DNA from: Victivallales bacterium
GTDB taxonomy: Bacteria; Verrucomicrobiota; Lentisphaeria; Oligosphaerales; Lenti-02
DNA: 18,841 nt
Reading direction: 5' to 3'
NCBI GenBank assembly: GCA_018648945.1
Contig: JABGQJ010000064.1
Location: forward strand, 1 to 18,841
Shown one piece after another: positions 1 through 7,623 of the stretch. The translations under genes were made by a program, and so were the position numbers. Below the pieces are notes generated by a model, which was not told where the DNA came from, did no database searches, and was given only the letters and a program-made list of their open reading frames with translations. Every line of letters starts with the position of its first letter. Positions within the stretch are counted from its first letter, which is position 1.

Positions 1-301
1 GCAAGTCCCGGCTGGCAAGTGGGTTCACGTCACAGCCAGATTCACGCTTGGCCCGGGGAAACCGAAGCTTTACACGATCACTGCGCGTCTCCTCGGAGAA
101 GGGACGGCAAAGACGGTCGCTGACGTGCCCTTCACAAGCCCGCATTTCGCCGTGTTCACCGGCCTGTTTGTGCTTGCCGAACTCGATCCCGCCGGATCGA
201 ACCCCGTGTTCTACCTCGACAACCTGCGCCTAGACCACAGCCCCCCTTTGGCCAAGCCGGTCCGAAACACCCAGCGTCGCCAGGCACCCGGGGACCACTA
301 A
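1..301 (+). CDS. C-terminal end of a lectin-like domain protein (5' truncated)
   Basis: The frame starting at base 2 is open from the window edge to a TAA at 299-301 and gives 99 residues with no start codon, so the gene begins upstream. The peptide reads like the end of a beta-sandwich domain: VPAGKWVHVTARFTLG, then a strand with LYTITARLLG, then PVFYLDNLRLD. This strand pattern and the closing FYLDNLRL resemble the concanavalin-A-like/LamG and carbohydrate-binding domains that end many secreted PVC proteins. That is an impression from pattern, not a search. The last 20 or so residues are basic and proline-rich and look disordered. The gene converges on the large glycosidase gene with a 51-bp gap. 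Its reading frame is well supported by the coherent beta-strand pattern; its function is not. Confidence 0.65.
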   Translation, partial: QVPAGKWVHVTARFTLGPGKPKLYTITARLLGEGTAKTVADVPFTSPHFAVFTGLFVLAELDPAGSNPVFYLDNLRLDHSPPLAKPVRNTQRRQAPGDH

Positions 302-352
302 GCCTGTTCCCATCCGACGTTCCCGGAAACTCTCTGACAGGAAGGCTTGCGG

Positions 353-3300
353 TCACCGCTCCGCAAAGCCCTTCCATTCGCCCTGACGATCCAGGCAGAA
401 CACGCGCGTCTGCCCTTTGGGTAGGTCAATCGTGATCGACTTGGTCTTGCGACCATAGACGCGACGCTCGAAGGGCTCGATCCAGGTGACCGGCTCCTTG
501 GCGGTCAGGGTCAAGGCGCGCTCGTCTACCACAGCATGGACGCCGAGCATGGTCTGGTTGGCCCAGCACAGCACGCCCTTGCGGCTGTAGCGGTGCACGC
601 CGCTGACCTCTATGACGCGGTCCAGCAAGTCTTGCGGCAGGTCCGGCAGGACCGAGTAGATGACGCGCGCCCCGGCGCTTTCACGCATGGCCACAGCCAC
701 CTTCCCAGCCTGGCGCTCGCCATCGAGGCGCAGTCCGGCCCAAAGGGTCCAGCCGTTGCTACGGCCCGGATCGAGGTAGAAGGTCGGGCCGATCTCCTGG
801 CCGTAGTTGGTGATCTGGTGCGCACCCCACCAAGGGAGCACATCGAAGGGCTTACCCTCGATATCTGCTCCCAACAGGTGTTTCTCGTCGAGTCGCCCGA
901 CGCCGGTCATGCCGGTGACTGCCTCGATGCCCGCCACGGCCAGCTCGGACGTGGTGTCTGCATTGCCCTGGTAACCAGGCGCGAAGAAGAACAGCGCCGT
1001 GCGTCCTTCGGCGAGCAGATCCTGCCGGATCAGCTCGCGTTCCGCCGGGCTCAGGCAGAACGAATTCATGAAGACCACCAGATGGTACTGTCTATGCCAG
1101 CCCTTGGCGACGAGTTCGGGAAGATCCGTCTGCAGGTACAGGTCGAAGGGCGTGCCCAGTCGGAACATGCGCATGTACAGGTAGTTCACCAGAGCGCTAT
1201 GCACCGAGTTCGCCGGCGAGTAGGCATCGGTGTTGTACATCTGTTCGGCACTGAACACGATGGCGACCTCCGCGTTCGAGCCGGTGTTGCGGGGAAGGGT
1301 CAGGGAGCGCTCATACAGTTCCCGCATGGTCGCGGCATCGCGCAACAGTACCGGGTCCGCAAACCACGATGCGGCCTTCGGGCCACGCGGGGCACCGACG
1401 AATTCCAGCCACCACCAGCCTTGGTCGCCAGTAATGGCGGCCACGAACTCCTTGCGCAACACCTGCACCGTCTCGGCCTGGCTGAAGGTCTTCGGGCCAA
1501 TGGGGCTAAGGTAGGTGCGCGAGTCAAACTCGTTGAGCCACAGCTTGCCGTGCAGGCGCGGCGAGTCCGTCGCTCCCATGGGGACCACCGCATCCCCGGC
1601 ACGCCGCTGATGGTAGAAGTGGGGGCTGACGGTGAAATCCATGTGCGGACTGGCAAGGACTTTGCCGATCGCCATGTGCCCGGAGTGCTGGCCGCTACCG
1701 GGCGGCGAATTGGTCAACGTCGGGATGACGTAGCCGACGTAGGCGCCAGCAAGCAGGCGGCCGCCGCTGGCCTGCTTGACCGCTTCCGCCGCCGCCAGCA
1801 GATGGTCTGCCCGAGCCTCACTTTGGTGACGGACGAAGTCCTCGAACAGCGTCCCTTCCGCCACGCGGTCGCGGAACATGAAACGTCCCTCGGGGCGGCG
1901 GTGCCACATGAGATCCTCGGTAAAGCGGCGGTTGGGCCACTTCCCGTAGCTCACCACATCTGCAAAGGCCATGCCAGGGACCTGCCAGGCCTTGCTCAGC
2001 GCCGCCGGGGTCTCATAGCGATCTTTGAGCCAATCACGCAGGCTACGGCGCGCCGCCAGCCCGAAATCCCCAATGACGTAGTTCAGGCGGTCGGCGACCA
2101 ACCACTTGCCCGCCGCGTCCTTGCGCATGTTGATGTCGAGGCCCCAGTAGTTTTCGCCGGCACGACCGGAGGCCATGACAATACCGATGACACTCCCGGC
2201 ATACGGTTGCTGCTTCAGTCGGCTGACGAACTCGGTAAGGCTTGAGGTGATGGCGTGCATCACACCCGGCGCGTTCGGGGTTTCGCGCAGGTAGCCCAGA
2301 GAGTGGTTGGACGGGCTGAGGGGGACAAGGCGCTGATCGTTGCCCAAGACGATCAATTCCTCGTGATGCGTCGCGCGCCAGTCGTTGGGCATGTCCAGAT
2401 CCAGCATCAGGAGGAACCGGGCGTCGGGGTTCATGGCCCGGACCGTGGTCACCTGCGTCTCGATGACGCTGAGAAGCGCCTTGTAGTGGGCATCCTCCGC
2501 GCCCTTTGCGGGTACCACGCTGCCAGCTCCCTGGGGGACAATCCGGAACAGCCGCACGCCGGAGGTCAGCCAGTCCTGGTAGCGGTCCGGGGTCTGCAAC
2601 GAGGTGGTGAAGAAGATGGGAGCGACCACGCCGCCATCGACCTGCAGTCGGCCATCAGGAAGGATGCGGTTGTCGCCGAAACCTGCGGGCAACGTCGGTG
2701 GCGCTGCGGCACCAACCGCGACCCGAAGTCGCCCGGGGTGACCGCCGGCACTCACTGCCCCGATCGGCCCCGGCAGCAACTCAACCTGGGCTTTGGGGTT
2801 GCACAGGCGCAGGATCAGGCCCTGACGTGGGGCTATTCCCGCTGGCCAGCGCCCACGAACCACGAGCTCCTTCTCGCCCTGTAGACCAACTGGCAACCCC
2901 TGTTCAGAGGCGATGAACGCATCGCCAACGTTGAACTCCATGCCCGTGTTCCGTGCCGCCCCGCTGTCGCCAAATTGCACCAGCAGACCATAGGCCTGGC
3001 TCAGCGCCTTGGCGGCCTTGACCCGCACGCTCAGGGAGAAGGCTTCCCCTGGGCGCGGAATGGGTGGTGCCAGACTGACTGCGGTGATCTGGGCCGAGTC
3101 CGCGAAGTAGGGCGGGGTATAATCCTCGTCCCGAGCCCAGGGCAACTCCTGATTGGGCGACCCCGTGACCGTCGGCTTGGCCCAATGCCCAAATCCCTCG
3201 CTGAGGACATTCCAACCGCTCTCCTCCACACTGTTTGCCAGAAAGCGGCTCGGGTGAGACGCAATGCACTGCTGCGTGCCATCGTCCCGTTCCAGCCAGA

Positions 3301-4252
3301 GCTCAGCCAAGACCCCACGCAACCCCGATTCCTCGACGTCCTCCCCCTCGATGGCGAGCAGATTCGCCCCCGGGCGCAGCAGGTCGGGGCGGACTGTCGC
3401 GCGCACCATCTCGCGGCGCAAACCGCGCCCCGGATCGACCGTCCGGGCCACTTCCGTGCCATTGAGGAACACGCGCCCCCGGTCGTGAGCAGAAAACATC
3501 AGCCTGACCGAACGGACCTTGGCGGGGTCCTTGACCTCGAAGACGCAGCGGAAGAACCGCTGAATCGGCCCGAAGTTCGGCAATGTCGGCTCGGGCTCGC
3601 CCCAAATCCAGATGCCCTGCCACTTCGGCCGGATGGAGAAGCCAGTGACCGTCTTCGGTCCGAAGACCTGCAGCTCGCGAATGGCCACTAGCTTGTCTGG
3701 CCCGGATGTGCGGAAGCCCAAACGCAGTTCGGTGACTCCGGCAAGCGGCTCAGCAGGCGTGATCACAAGCCGGTGCTCGGCAGTCCAGGCCACGCTGGCG
3801 TCGGCCGCCTGGAGCACGCGCCAGGCACCGTCAGCCAGCACTCTGAGCTCCAGGCGCTCCGGTTCGACCGTGGTCAGGTTGACAGCCTCGGTGGGGGCAC
3901 GATCCAGGAAGTCACGCCGCGGCGTGTGGGGGATGGTCATAGGCGTCGCATTGATCTCCACCCGGGTCACGGTCACGGGTACGTGGCGCCACTGAATGCG
4001 CCCCCAGTGATCACGCATATCCCTCCCGCTAACCCAAGCCGTGTCCTCCTTGCCATCGGCGAAGGCCCCGGCAAGGTGGCTGTAGCTCTGATCGATCGAG
4101 TCACTCGCGGTGGGCACGGCCCGAGCAGAGATCAGGCTGAGATTGATGTCTGCGCCCGCGACAAGGACCGGAACGAGAGCACACAAGAGCCAAACCGTGC
4201 CGATGAGGCGTCCAGGTCGGCCTATCAGAGCAGCGAAGGCAGGGCGGGGCAT
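353..4252 (-). CDS. Large secreted multidomain glycoside hydrolase, GH42-like
   Basis: About 1299 residues. Probably a secreted glycosidase of the GH42 type (clan GH-A); substrate unknown. A Met 26 codons upstream (4330) is in frame, but the ATG at 4250-4252 has GGAAGGA seven bases before it and starts directly on a signal peptide (about residues 1-34, ending LVPVLVAGA). In order: a discoidin-like beta-sandwich (about 35-200), a jelly-roll like the GH2 sugar-binding domain with RVFLNGTEVAR (about 212-322), an Ig-like stretch (about 390-510), a TIM-barrel region (about 535-990), a glutamine-amidotransferase-like fold as in the GH42 trimerisation domain (about 992-1170), and a C-terminal beta-sandwich. 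Candidate acid/base and nucleophile are E700 in GRAGENYWG and E908 in KLWLNEFDSRTYL, both placed as in clan GH-A relatives. It follows the SGNH hydrolase gene by 113 bp and may be co-transcribed with it. The fold class is likely; the family assignment is moderate. Confidence 0.62.
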   Translation of the reverse strand: MPRPAFAALIGRPGRLIGTVWLLCALVPVLVAGADINLSLISARAVPTASDSIDQSYSHLAGAFADGKEDTAWVSGRDMRDHWGRIQWRHVPVTVTRVEINATPMTIPHTPRRDFLDRAPTEAVNLTTVEPERLELRVLADGAWRVLQAADASVAWTAEHRLVITPAEPLAGVTELRLGFRTSGPDKLVAIRELQVFGPKTVTGFSIRPKWQGIWIWGEPEPTLPNFGPIQRFFRCVFEVKDPAKVRSVRLMFSAHDRGRVFLNGTEVARTVDPGRGLRREMVRATVRPDLLRPGANLLAIEGEDVEESGLRGVLAELWLERDDGTQQCIASHPSRFLANSVEESGWNVLSEGFGHWAKPTVTGSPNQELPWARDEDYTPPYFADSAQITAVSLAPPIPRPGEAFSLSVRVKAAKALSQAYGLLVQFGDSGAARNTGMEFNVGDAFIASEQGLPVGLQGEKELVVRGRWPAGIAPRQGLILRLCNPKAQVELLPGPIGAVSAGGHPGRLRVAVGAAAPPTLPAGFGDNRILPDGRLQVDGGVVAPIFFTTSLQTPDRYQDWLTSGVRLFRIVPQGAGSVVPAKGAEDAHYKALLSVIETQVTTVRAMNPDARFLLMLDLDMPNDWRATHHEELIVLGNDQRLVPLSPSNHSLGYLRETPNAPGVMHAITSSLTEFVSRLKQQPYAGSVIGIVMASGRAGENYWGLDINMRKDAAGKWLVADRLNYVIGDFGLAARRSLRDWLKDRYETPAALSKAWQVPGMAFADVVSYGKWPNRRFTEDLMWHRRPEGRFMFRDRVAEGTLFEDFVRHQSEARADHLLAAAEAVKQASGGRLLAGAYVGYVIPTLTNSPPGSGQHSGHMAIGKVLASPHMDFTVSPHFYHQRRAGDAVVPMGATDSPRLHGKLWLNEFDSRTYLSPIGPKTFSQAETVQVLRKEFVAAITGDQGWWWLEFVGAPRGPKAASWFADPVLLRDAATMRELYERSLTLPRNTGSNAEVAIVFSAEQMYNTDAYSPANSVHSALVNYLYMRMFRLGTPFDLYLQTDLPELVAKGWHRQYHLVVFMNSFCLSPAERELIRQDLLAEGRTALFFFAPGYQGNADTTSELAVAGIEAVTGMTGVGRLDEKHLLGADIEGKPFDVLPWWGAHQITNYGQEIGPTFYLDPGRSNGWTLWAGLRLDGERQAGKVAVAMRESAGARVIYSVLPDLPQDLLDRVIEVSGVHRYSRKGVLCWANQTMLGVHAVVDERALTLTAKEPVTWIEPFERRVYGRKTKSITIDLPKGQTRVFCLDRQGEWKGFAER

Positions 4253-4259
4253 GGTCCAG

Positions 4260-4266
4260 TCCTTCC
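4260..4266 (-). promoter_or_regulatory. Ribosome-binding site that sets the GH42-like start
   Basis: On the minus strand this reads GGAAGGA and lies seven bases before the ATG at 4250-4252. The in-frame Met codons further upstream (4282 and 4330) have nothing comparable. It therefore favours the start that opens on the signal peptide. Confidence 0.6.
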
Positions 4267-4282
4267 ATCCGGCGACGGGCAT

Positions 4283-4301
4283 TGCTGAGCTTCTCTCAGC
4301 A
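4283..4301. other. Perfect 7-bp hairpin in the leader of the GH42-like gene
   Basis: TGCTGAG (4283-4289), loop CTTCT, CTCAGCA (4295-4301) form a perfect inverted repeat. It lies between the stop of the SGNH hydrolase gene and the start of the GH42-like gene, about 30 bases before the latter's start codon. No T-run follows on either strand, so a classic terminator is unlikely. It could be an operator for a dimeric regulator or an RNA hairpin in an intercistronic leader. Confidence 0.35.
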
Positions 4302-4350
4302 TAGATCGGGATCACCGCAGGGTCAACCAAGTCAGATTCTCATTCCACCA

Positions 4351-4367
4351 AACCGGCGGACCCGGTT
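4351..4367 (-). terminator. Weak intrinsic-terminator-like hairpin after the SGNH hydrolase gene
   Basis: On the minus strand AACCGG, loop GTCCG, CCGGTT form a GC-rich 6-bp stem that begins inside the TAA stop of the SGNH hydrolase gene and is followed by T then GGTGG. The U-tract is very short, so termination would be partial at best, and read-through into the GH42-like gene is plausible. Confidence 0.3.
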
Positions 4368-6198
4368 ACTCCAACCAAAGCTGGTCGAACTGGTAGGTGA
4401 CGGTCGGTGACGCCCACTTGGCGTTGGGATTGCTTTCGGCGAGGATGAGGGTCAGACCGGTGGCGCGCTTGCCGGTGAGAGGCAGCGAGATGGTCTCCCA
4501 CTCGCCAGTGGCGGGGACGTAGCTGCGCAGGCGGGTGAGCTTCCCGTCGATGGACCACTCCACCCCGAACGGCGCGCCTTTGTCCGCCTTCATGCGTATC
4601 TTGAGGACCTTTACAGTGGTCAGGTCGGCCGCCAGAGGCTTGCCATAGCCGAGCATGTCCCGCTCGCCATCCCTGCGTTGGCCGACGATGGTGACGATGC
4701 CGTCCTTGGCCTCAACCTTGGCCTCGGTGTTCATCCAGCTTGCGTCGCGCCAGCCTCTGAAGGTACTGAAGTCCGCCAGTACGCGCCCTTCGGCTTTGGC
4801 GATTTCGGCGGCGTTTCCTTTGCGGATCACGAAGCGATGGGGTTTGGGCTGGTTGGCCTGCCATAGCTCGTCGGTGATCTTGGCCAGTTCCGCCAGCAGC
4901 TCCTGCTCCAGCGGCTTGTATTTGATGTAGGTCGCCGCTTGGCCTCGCATGTAGCCGTAGAGAGAGTGTTTCTTCGCCTTGAGCTCTGCCACCTTCGCTT
5001 CGAGCGCCGCCTTCATGGCTTCGAAATTGCCGGTGTCGAGCCCCTTGGTCCGTCCCATGAAATGCCTCTGCGCGGCCAGGGTTCGCAACCGATAGGCGGG
5101 GATGGCGTGGCGCTCGTTGTTCAGTTCCGCCACGGCTTCGGCTTGGCGATACATAGGGGTGCGCTTGCAGGTGGCAAGATTCAGTCCCGTCGCCAGCTCC
5201 TTGGCCGTGGCCGCAAGCACGGGCTCGTCGTCGATCACCACCACGTAGTCACCTCCCGGCAGACCCCGCACGGTCAGCATCTCGCGGTTCATTTTCTGAA
5301 GGAAGGGGACCAGTTCCAGCGCCTCGCCCGCAATCAGCGGCACGGGGTATGGCAGCGCCTTCTCCAAGGAGGTGAAGGCGACCTTGCCTGGCTCGGCCTG
5401 GATCTCGCTCAGCGTGCAGTTGGCGTTGCCAAGGACCTTGCCCGATGCATCCACCGACATCTCGGCCACGACAGCCGGGACCTGTTGGGCGTCGAGGAAG
5501 AAGTATGCCATGAGAAACTGCCCCATGTCCCCCGGATGCACTCGGTCGGCCCCCACCAGCGTCTTGCTCTTGTCCTTTGCCTGGTAGACGGCATTCAGTG
5601 CGGTCATGGGACCATGCAGATCGGCCACGCCCCCCTTGTACTTCGGGGCCAACTCCGCGCCCACGCGCTTGCCACAGGTACCCAGGGCATCGTTCACCCC
5701 GAAGTTGTTGTAGCGCTCGATCTCGGCGGTCTGGTCATAGATGGAGGGGGTGAGGTAGATGATGTCCGCCCCAAGACCACGCAGCAACTCGGAGAGCTTG
5801 TCCATGCTGCGCATGTGCCCGTCGATGGCGCCCTGCCGACGGGCCACCAGCTTGGGATCCGTCTTGTCCTTGCCGTAGTTGCCCCGCCCCACGTCATTCA
5901 TGCCCAACATGACCGTCGCCACCGTCGGCTTGTGCGGCTCGATATCCCACGGGAATCGGCGCACGGCACCAGCCGCCGAATCTCCCGACACCCCGCAGTT
6001 CACCATCTCGAAACGCGCCTCCGGGAACCGCGTGGCGTAGTAGAGATAGATGAACGAGTGGTAGCGCCTGCTATGGGTGATGCTGTCGCCCACAGCCACC
6101 CACACATCCCCCTTCCGGAACTGCCGAGGCACCGGCAACTTGGCTGGCTGCGCAAACAGCGATGCGGCAAAGAGAAGACCGACAAGAAAGTGCTTCAT
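4366..6198 (-). CDS. Secreted SGNH/GDSL-family hydrolase with C-terminal beta-sandwich
   Basis: 610 residues. SGNH hydrolases usually cleave acyl esters, for example acetyl groups on polysaccharides. The N-terminus is a short signal peptide (MKHFLVGLLFAASLFA, then QPAKLP). All four SGNH blocks are visible: GDSIT with nucleophile S39, NCGVSGDS with G72, GMND with N101, and GADRVHPG with D218 and H221 as the acid-base pair. Residues about 225-470 form a mixed alpha/beta and helical extension. Residues about 475-610 look like a galactose-binding-type beta-sandwich (VLADFSTFRGWRDASW near its start, QFDQLWLE at the end). The start is supported by GGAG seven bases upstream. A 9-bp tandem repeat lies directly upstream of that site. 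Its neighbour downstream is the large glycosidase gene, which fits de-esterification before glycan cleavage. The substrate is unknown. Confidence 0.85.
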   Translation of the reverse strand: MKHFLVGLLFAASLFAQPAKLPVPRQFRKGDVWVAVGDSITHSRRYHSFIYLYYATRFPEARFEMVNCGVSGDSAAGAVRRFPWDIEPHKPTVATVMLGMNDVGRGNYGKDKTDPKLVARRQGAIDGHMRSMDKLSELLRGLGADIIYLTPSIYDQTAEIERYNNFGVNDALGTCGKRVGAELAPKYKGGVADLHGPMTALNAVYQAKDKSKTLVGADRVHPGDMGQFLMAYFFLDAQQVPAVVAEMSVDASGKVLGNANCTLSEIQAEPGKVAFTSLEKALPYPVPLIAGEALELVPFLQKMNREMLTVRGLPGGDYVVVIDDEPVLAATAKELATGLNLATCKRTPMYRQAEAVAELNNERHAIPAYRLRTLAAQRHFMGRTKGLDTGNFEAMKAALEAKVAELKAKKHSLYGYMRGQAATYIKYKPLEQELLAELAKITDELWQANQPKPHRFVIRKGNAAEIAKAEGRVLADFSTFRGWRDASWMNTEAKVEAKDGIVTIVGQRRDGERDMLGYGKPLAADLTTVKVLKIRMKADKGAPFGVEWSIDGKLTRLRSYVPATGEWETISLPLTGKRATGLTLILAESNPNAKWASPTVTYQFDQLWLE

Positions 6199-6207
6199 TC
6201 AGAATCT

Positions 6208-6256
6208 CCACTTCGTCCACTTCGTCCACTTCGTCCACTTCGTCCACTTCGTCCAC
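6208..6256. repeat. Tandem repeat, five exact 9-bp units (CTTCGTCCA)
   Basis: Five perfect head-to-tail copies of CTTCGTCCA occupy 6211-6255, preceded by a partial unit (CCA) and followed by C. On the minus strand the unit is TGGACGAAG. The array sits in the 124-bp gap between era and the SGNH hydrolase gene, and its last degenerate unit runs into the GGAG ribosome-binding site of that gene. There is no unique spacer between units, so it is a micro/minisatellite and not a CRISPR array. Confidence 0.95.
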
Positions 6257-6293
6257 ACCGGCACAAAGCCACCGCCCTACCCCAGCCTATTCC

Positions 6294-6321
6294 GCATTCT
6301 CACTTCTGCATTCTGCATTTC
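6294..6321. repeat. Imperfect 7-bp tandem repeat (GCATTCT type)
   Basis: Four consecutive 7-mers GCATTCT, CACTTCT, GCATTCT, GCATTTC lie directly beyond the stop codon of era. Together with the 9-bp array 38 bp away, simple repeats fill most of this gap. No function is apparent. Confidence 0.6.
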
Positions 6322-6322
6322 T

Positions 6323-7252
6323 TCACGCGCTTCCATCGAGGCCAAAGTCGCGGAGGATGTTCTTGCGGCTACGCCAGTCCGGGGTGACTCGGACATAGAG
6401 CTTCAGGCGCACATTATCGTCGCGAATCTCGCGCAGTTTGCGGACCGAGGCGGCGCGGATCGAGTTGAGCATGGTGCCGCCGCGCCCGATGACAATGCCT
6501 TTCTGGCTCTCGCGTTCCACGTGCAAGGTGGCGGTGATGCGGCAGGCCTTTTCCGATTCCTTCCACTGGTCCACGGTCACGGCCATGGCGTGGGGGACTT
6601 CTTCGCGCAGGGCCTCCATCAGCGCCTCGCGAATGAGCTCGCTGGCGATCTCGCGCTCGTAGGAGTCGGTCAGGGCCTCCGGATCATGGAGGAATGGTCC
6701 CTCGGGTAGCCCGTTGCGGATGGCGCCCAGCAACATCTCCAGCGACTGCGCACTGCGCGCGCAGACCCGGAACACGGGCACGTCGCCCAAGACATCCAAG
6801 TAGGCGGACTGAATGGCATCCACCCCGCCGGGGCCGGCGGCATCCACCTTGTTCACAGCCAGAATCGCCGGGGCCTCAGCCTGGGCAACGCGGCGGGCAA
6901 CCAGCCGGTCCTCCTTGCCGAAGCTCCGGCTGGAGTCGGCAATGCAGACGATCAGATCGGCATCCTCCAGAGCCCGCTTGATGCAGCGGTCCATGGCCTG
7001 ATCCAGTTCGTCCTGCGCCACATGCACGCCAGGCGCGTCCAGGAAGAGGATCTGGGAGATCTCGTCGGTGAGAATACCGAGGCAGTTCCGCCGGGTGGTC
7101 TGCGGCTTCTGGGATACCGCCGCCAGATGGAAGTCCAGCAGCGTGTTCATCATCGTCGATTTGCCCACGTTCGGGCGACCGAGCAACGCCACGTATCCGG
7201 TCCGGCCAGACGGCCAATTCTCTGGTTCGTTCGTCACGCTCTTACTGGTCAT
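6323..7252 (-). CDS. era: GTPase Era, ribosome-assembly factor
   Basis: 309 residues, the usual Era length. Era binds the 3' end of 16S rRNA and helps mature the 30S subunit. The GTPase motifs are all present: G1 GRPNVGKST (25-33), switch I with PQTTRR (50-55), G3 DAPG (72-75) and G4 NKVD (134-137). The C-terminal KH RNA-binding domain carries GIVIGRGGTML, with the GRGG loop at 256-259. The ATG at 7250-7252 overlaps the TGA of the upstream RAM-domain gene (ATGA), so translation of the two is probably coupled. The 12 or so residues before the GTPase core are a little longer than in E. coli Era. Confidence 0.97.
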   Translation of the reverse strand: MTSKSVTNEPENWPSGRTGYVALLGRPNVGKSTMMNTLLDFHLAAVSQKPQTTRRNCLGILTDEISQILFLDAPGVHVAQDELDQAMDRCIKRALEDADLIVCIADSSRSFGKEDRLVARRVAQAEAPAILAVNKVDAAGPGGVDAIQSAYLDVLGDVPVFRVCARSAQSLEMLLGAIRNGLPEGPFLHDPEALTDSYEREIASELIREALMEALREEVPHAMAVTVDQWKESEKACRITATLHVERESQKGIVIGRGGTMLNSIRAASVRKLREIRDDNVRLKLYVRVTPDWRSRKNILRDFGLDGSA

Positions 7253-7521
7253 GGGGTACCAAACATGCTGTCTAGGTCAAACTTGGAGAGACTCTCCAAG
7301 GAGAACAGCGTCTTGGTGCGAGCCACGCCCGCAGCCTTGACGACCTCCTTGGTGATGAGTTGCGAAAGCCGTTGGTTGTCGGCCACGCGCACGACACATA
7401 CCATGTCGTACTCGCCCGCAACGAGATGCAGCTCCGTGACGCCATCCAGGTCGACGAGTTCTGCGGCGACTTCATGGGGATCACGGCCATGGCAGTGGAT
7501 CAGGACAAATGCGGTTACCAT
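7249..7521 (-). CDS. Stand-alone Lrp/AsnC ligand-binding (RAM) domain protein
   Basis: 90 residues. The whole protein matches the C-terminal effector-binding domain of Lrp/AsnC regulators: TAFVLIHCHGRDPHEVAAEL, then VTELHLVAGEYDMVCVVRV, then a helix LSQLITKEV, then GVARTKTLFSLE. There is no room for the N-terminal helix-turn-helix, so it cannot bind DNA as Lrp does. Such single-domain proteins are known in bacteria and archaea and are thought to sense amino acids or to oligomerise with full-length paralogues; that role here is inference. AAAGGAG lies seven bases before the ATG, so this is a genuine start and not a broken Lrp gene. It overlaps era by 4 nt. DUF2760 lies upstream with a gap of about 100 bp. 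Confidence 0.9.
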   Translation of the reverse strand: MVTAFVLIHCHGRDPHEVAAELVDLDGVTELHLVAGEYDMVCVVRVADNQRLSQLITKEVVKAAGVARTKTLFSLESLSKFDLDSMFGTP

Positions 7522-7623
7522 TTCGTCACTCCTTTAGCCAGGATTATTTGTGCGCTTCGTAGCGAGAACACGTAGTGTGCTGTGCAATCTGGGTTCGTGG
7601 TCGATTTGCATGGATGACCCAGG

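Noticed and set aside
300..348. AAGCC/GGCTT inverted repeat between the first two convergent genes, considered as a bidirectional terminator
   Set aside because: Five-bp stem across a long loop with bulges and no T-run; too weak to call.
536..2245. A 569-residue plus-strand open frame opposite the GH42-like gene
   Set aside because: Low-complexity His/Arg/Ala/Gln-rich translation typical of an antisense shadow; no recognisable domain and no ribosome-binding site evidence.
6208..6256. CRISPR-like array
   Set aside because: The units are 9 bp and contiguous, with no spacers and no cas gene nearby.
4939..6387. A 482-residue plus-strand open frame opposite the SGNH hydrolase gene and through the 9-bp repeat
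   Set aside because: Antisense shadow; its end translates the tandem repeat into a meaningless L-R-P run.
7589..7622. CTGGGT/ACCCAG inverted repeat just after the DUF2760 stop, considered as a terminator
   Set aside because: Only six paired bases, a 22-base loop and no U-tract; likely chance.
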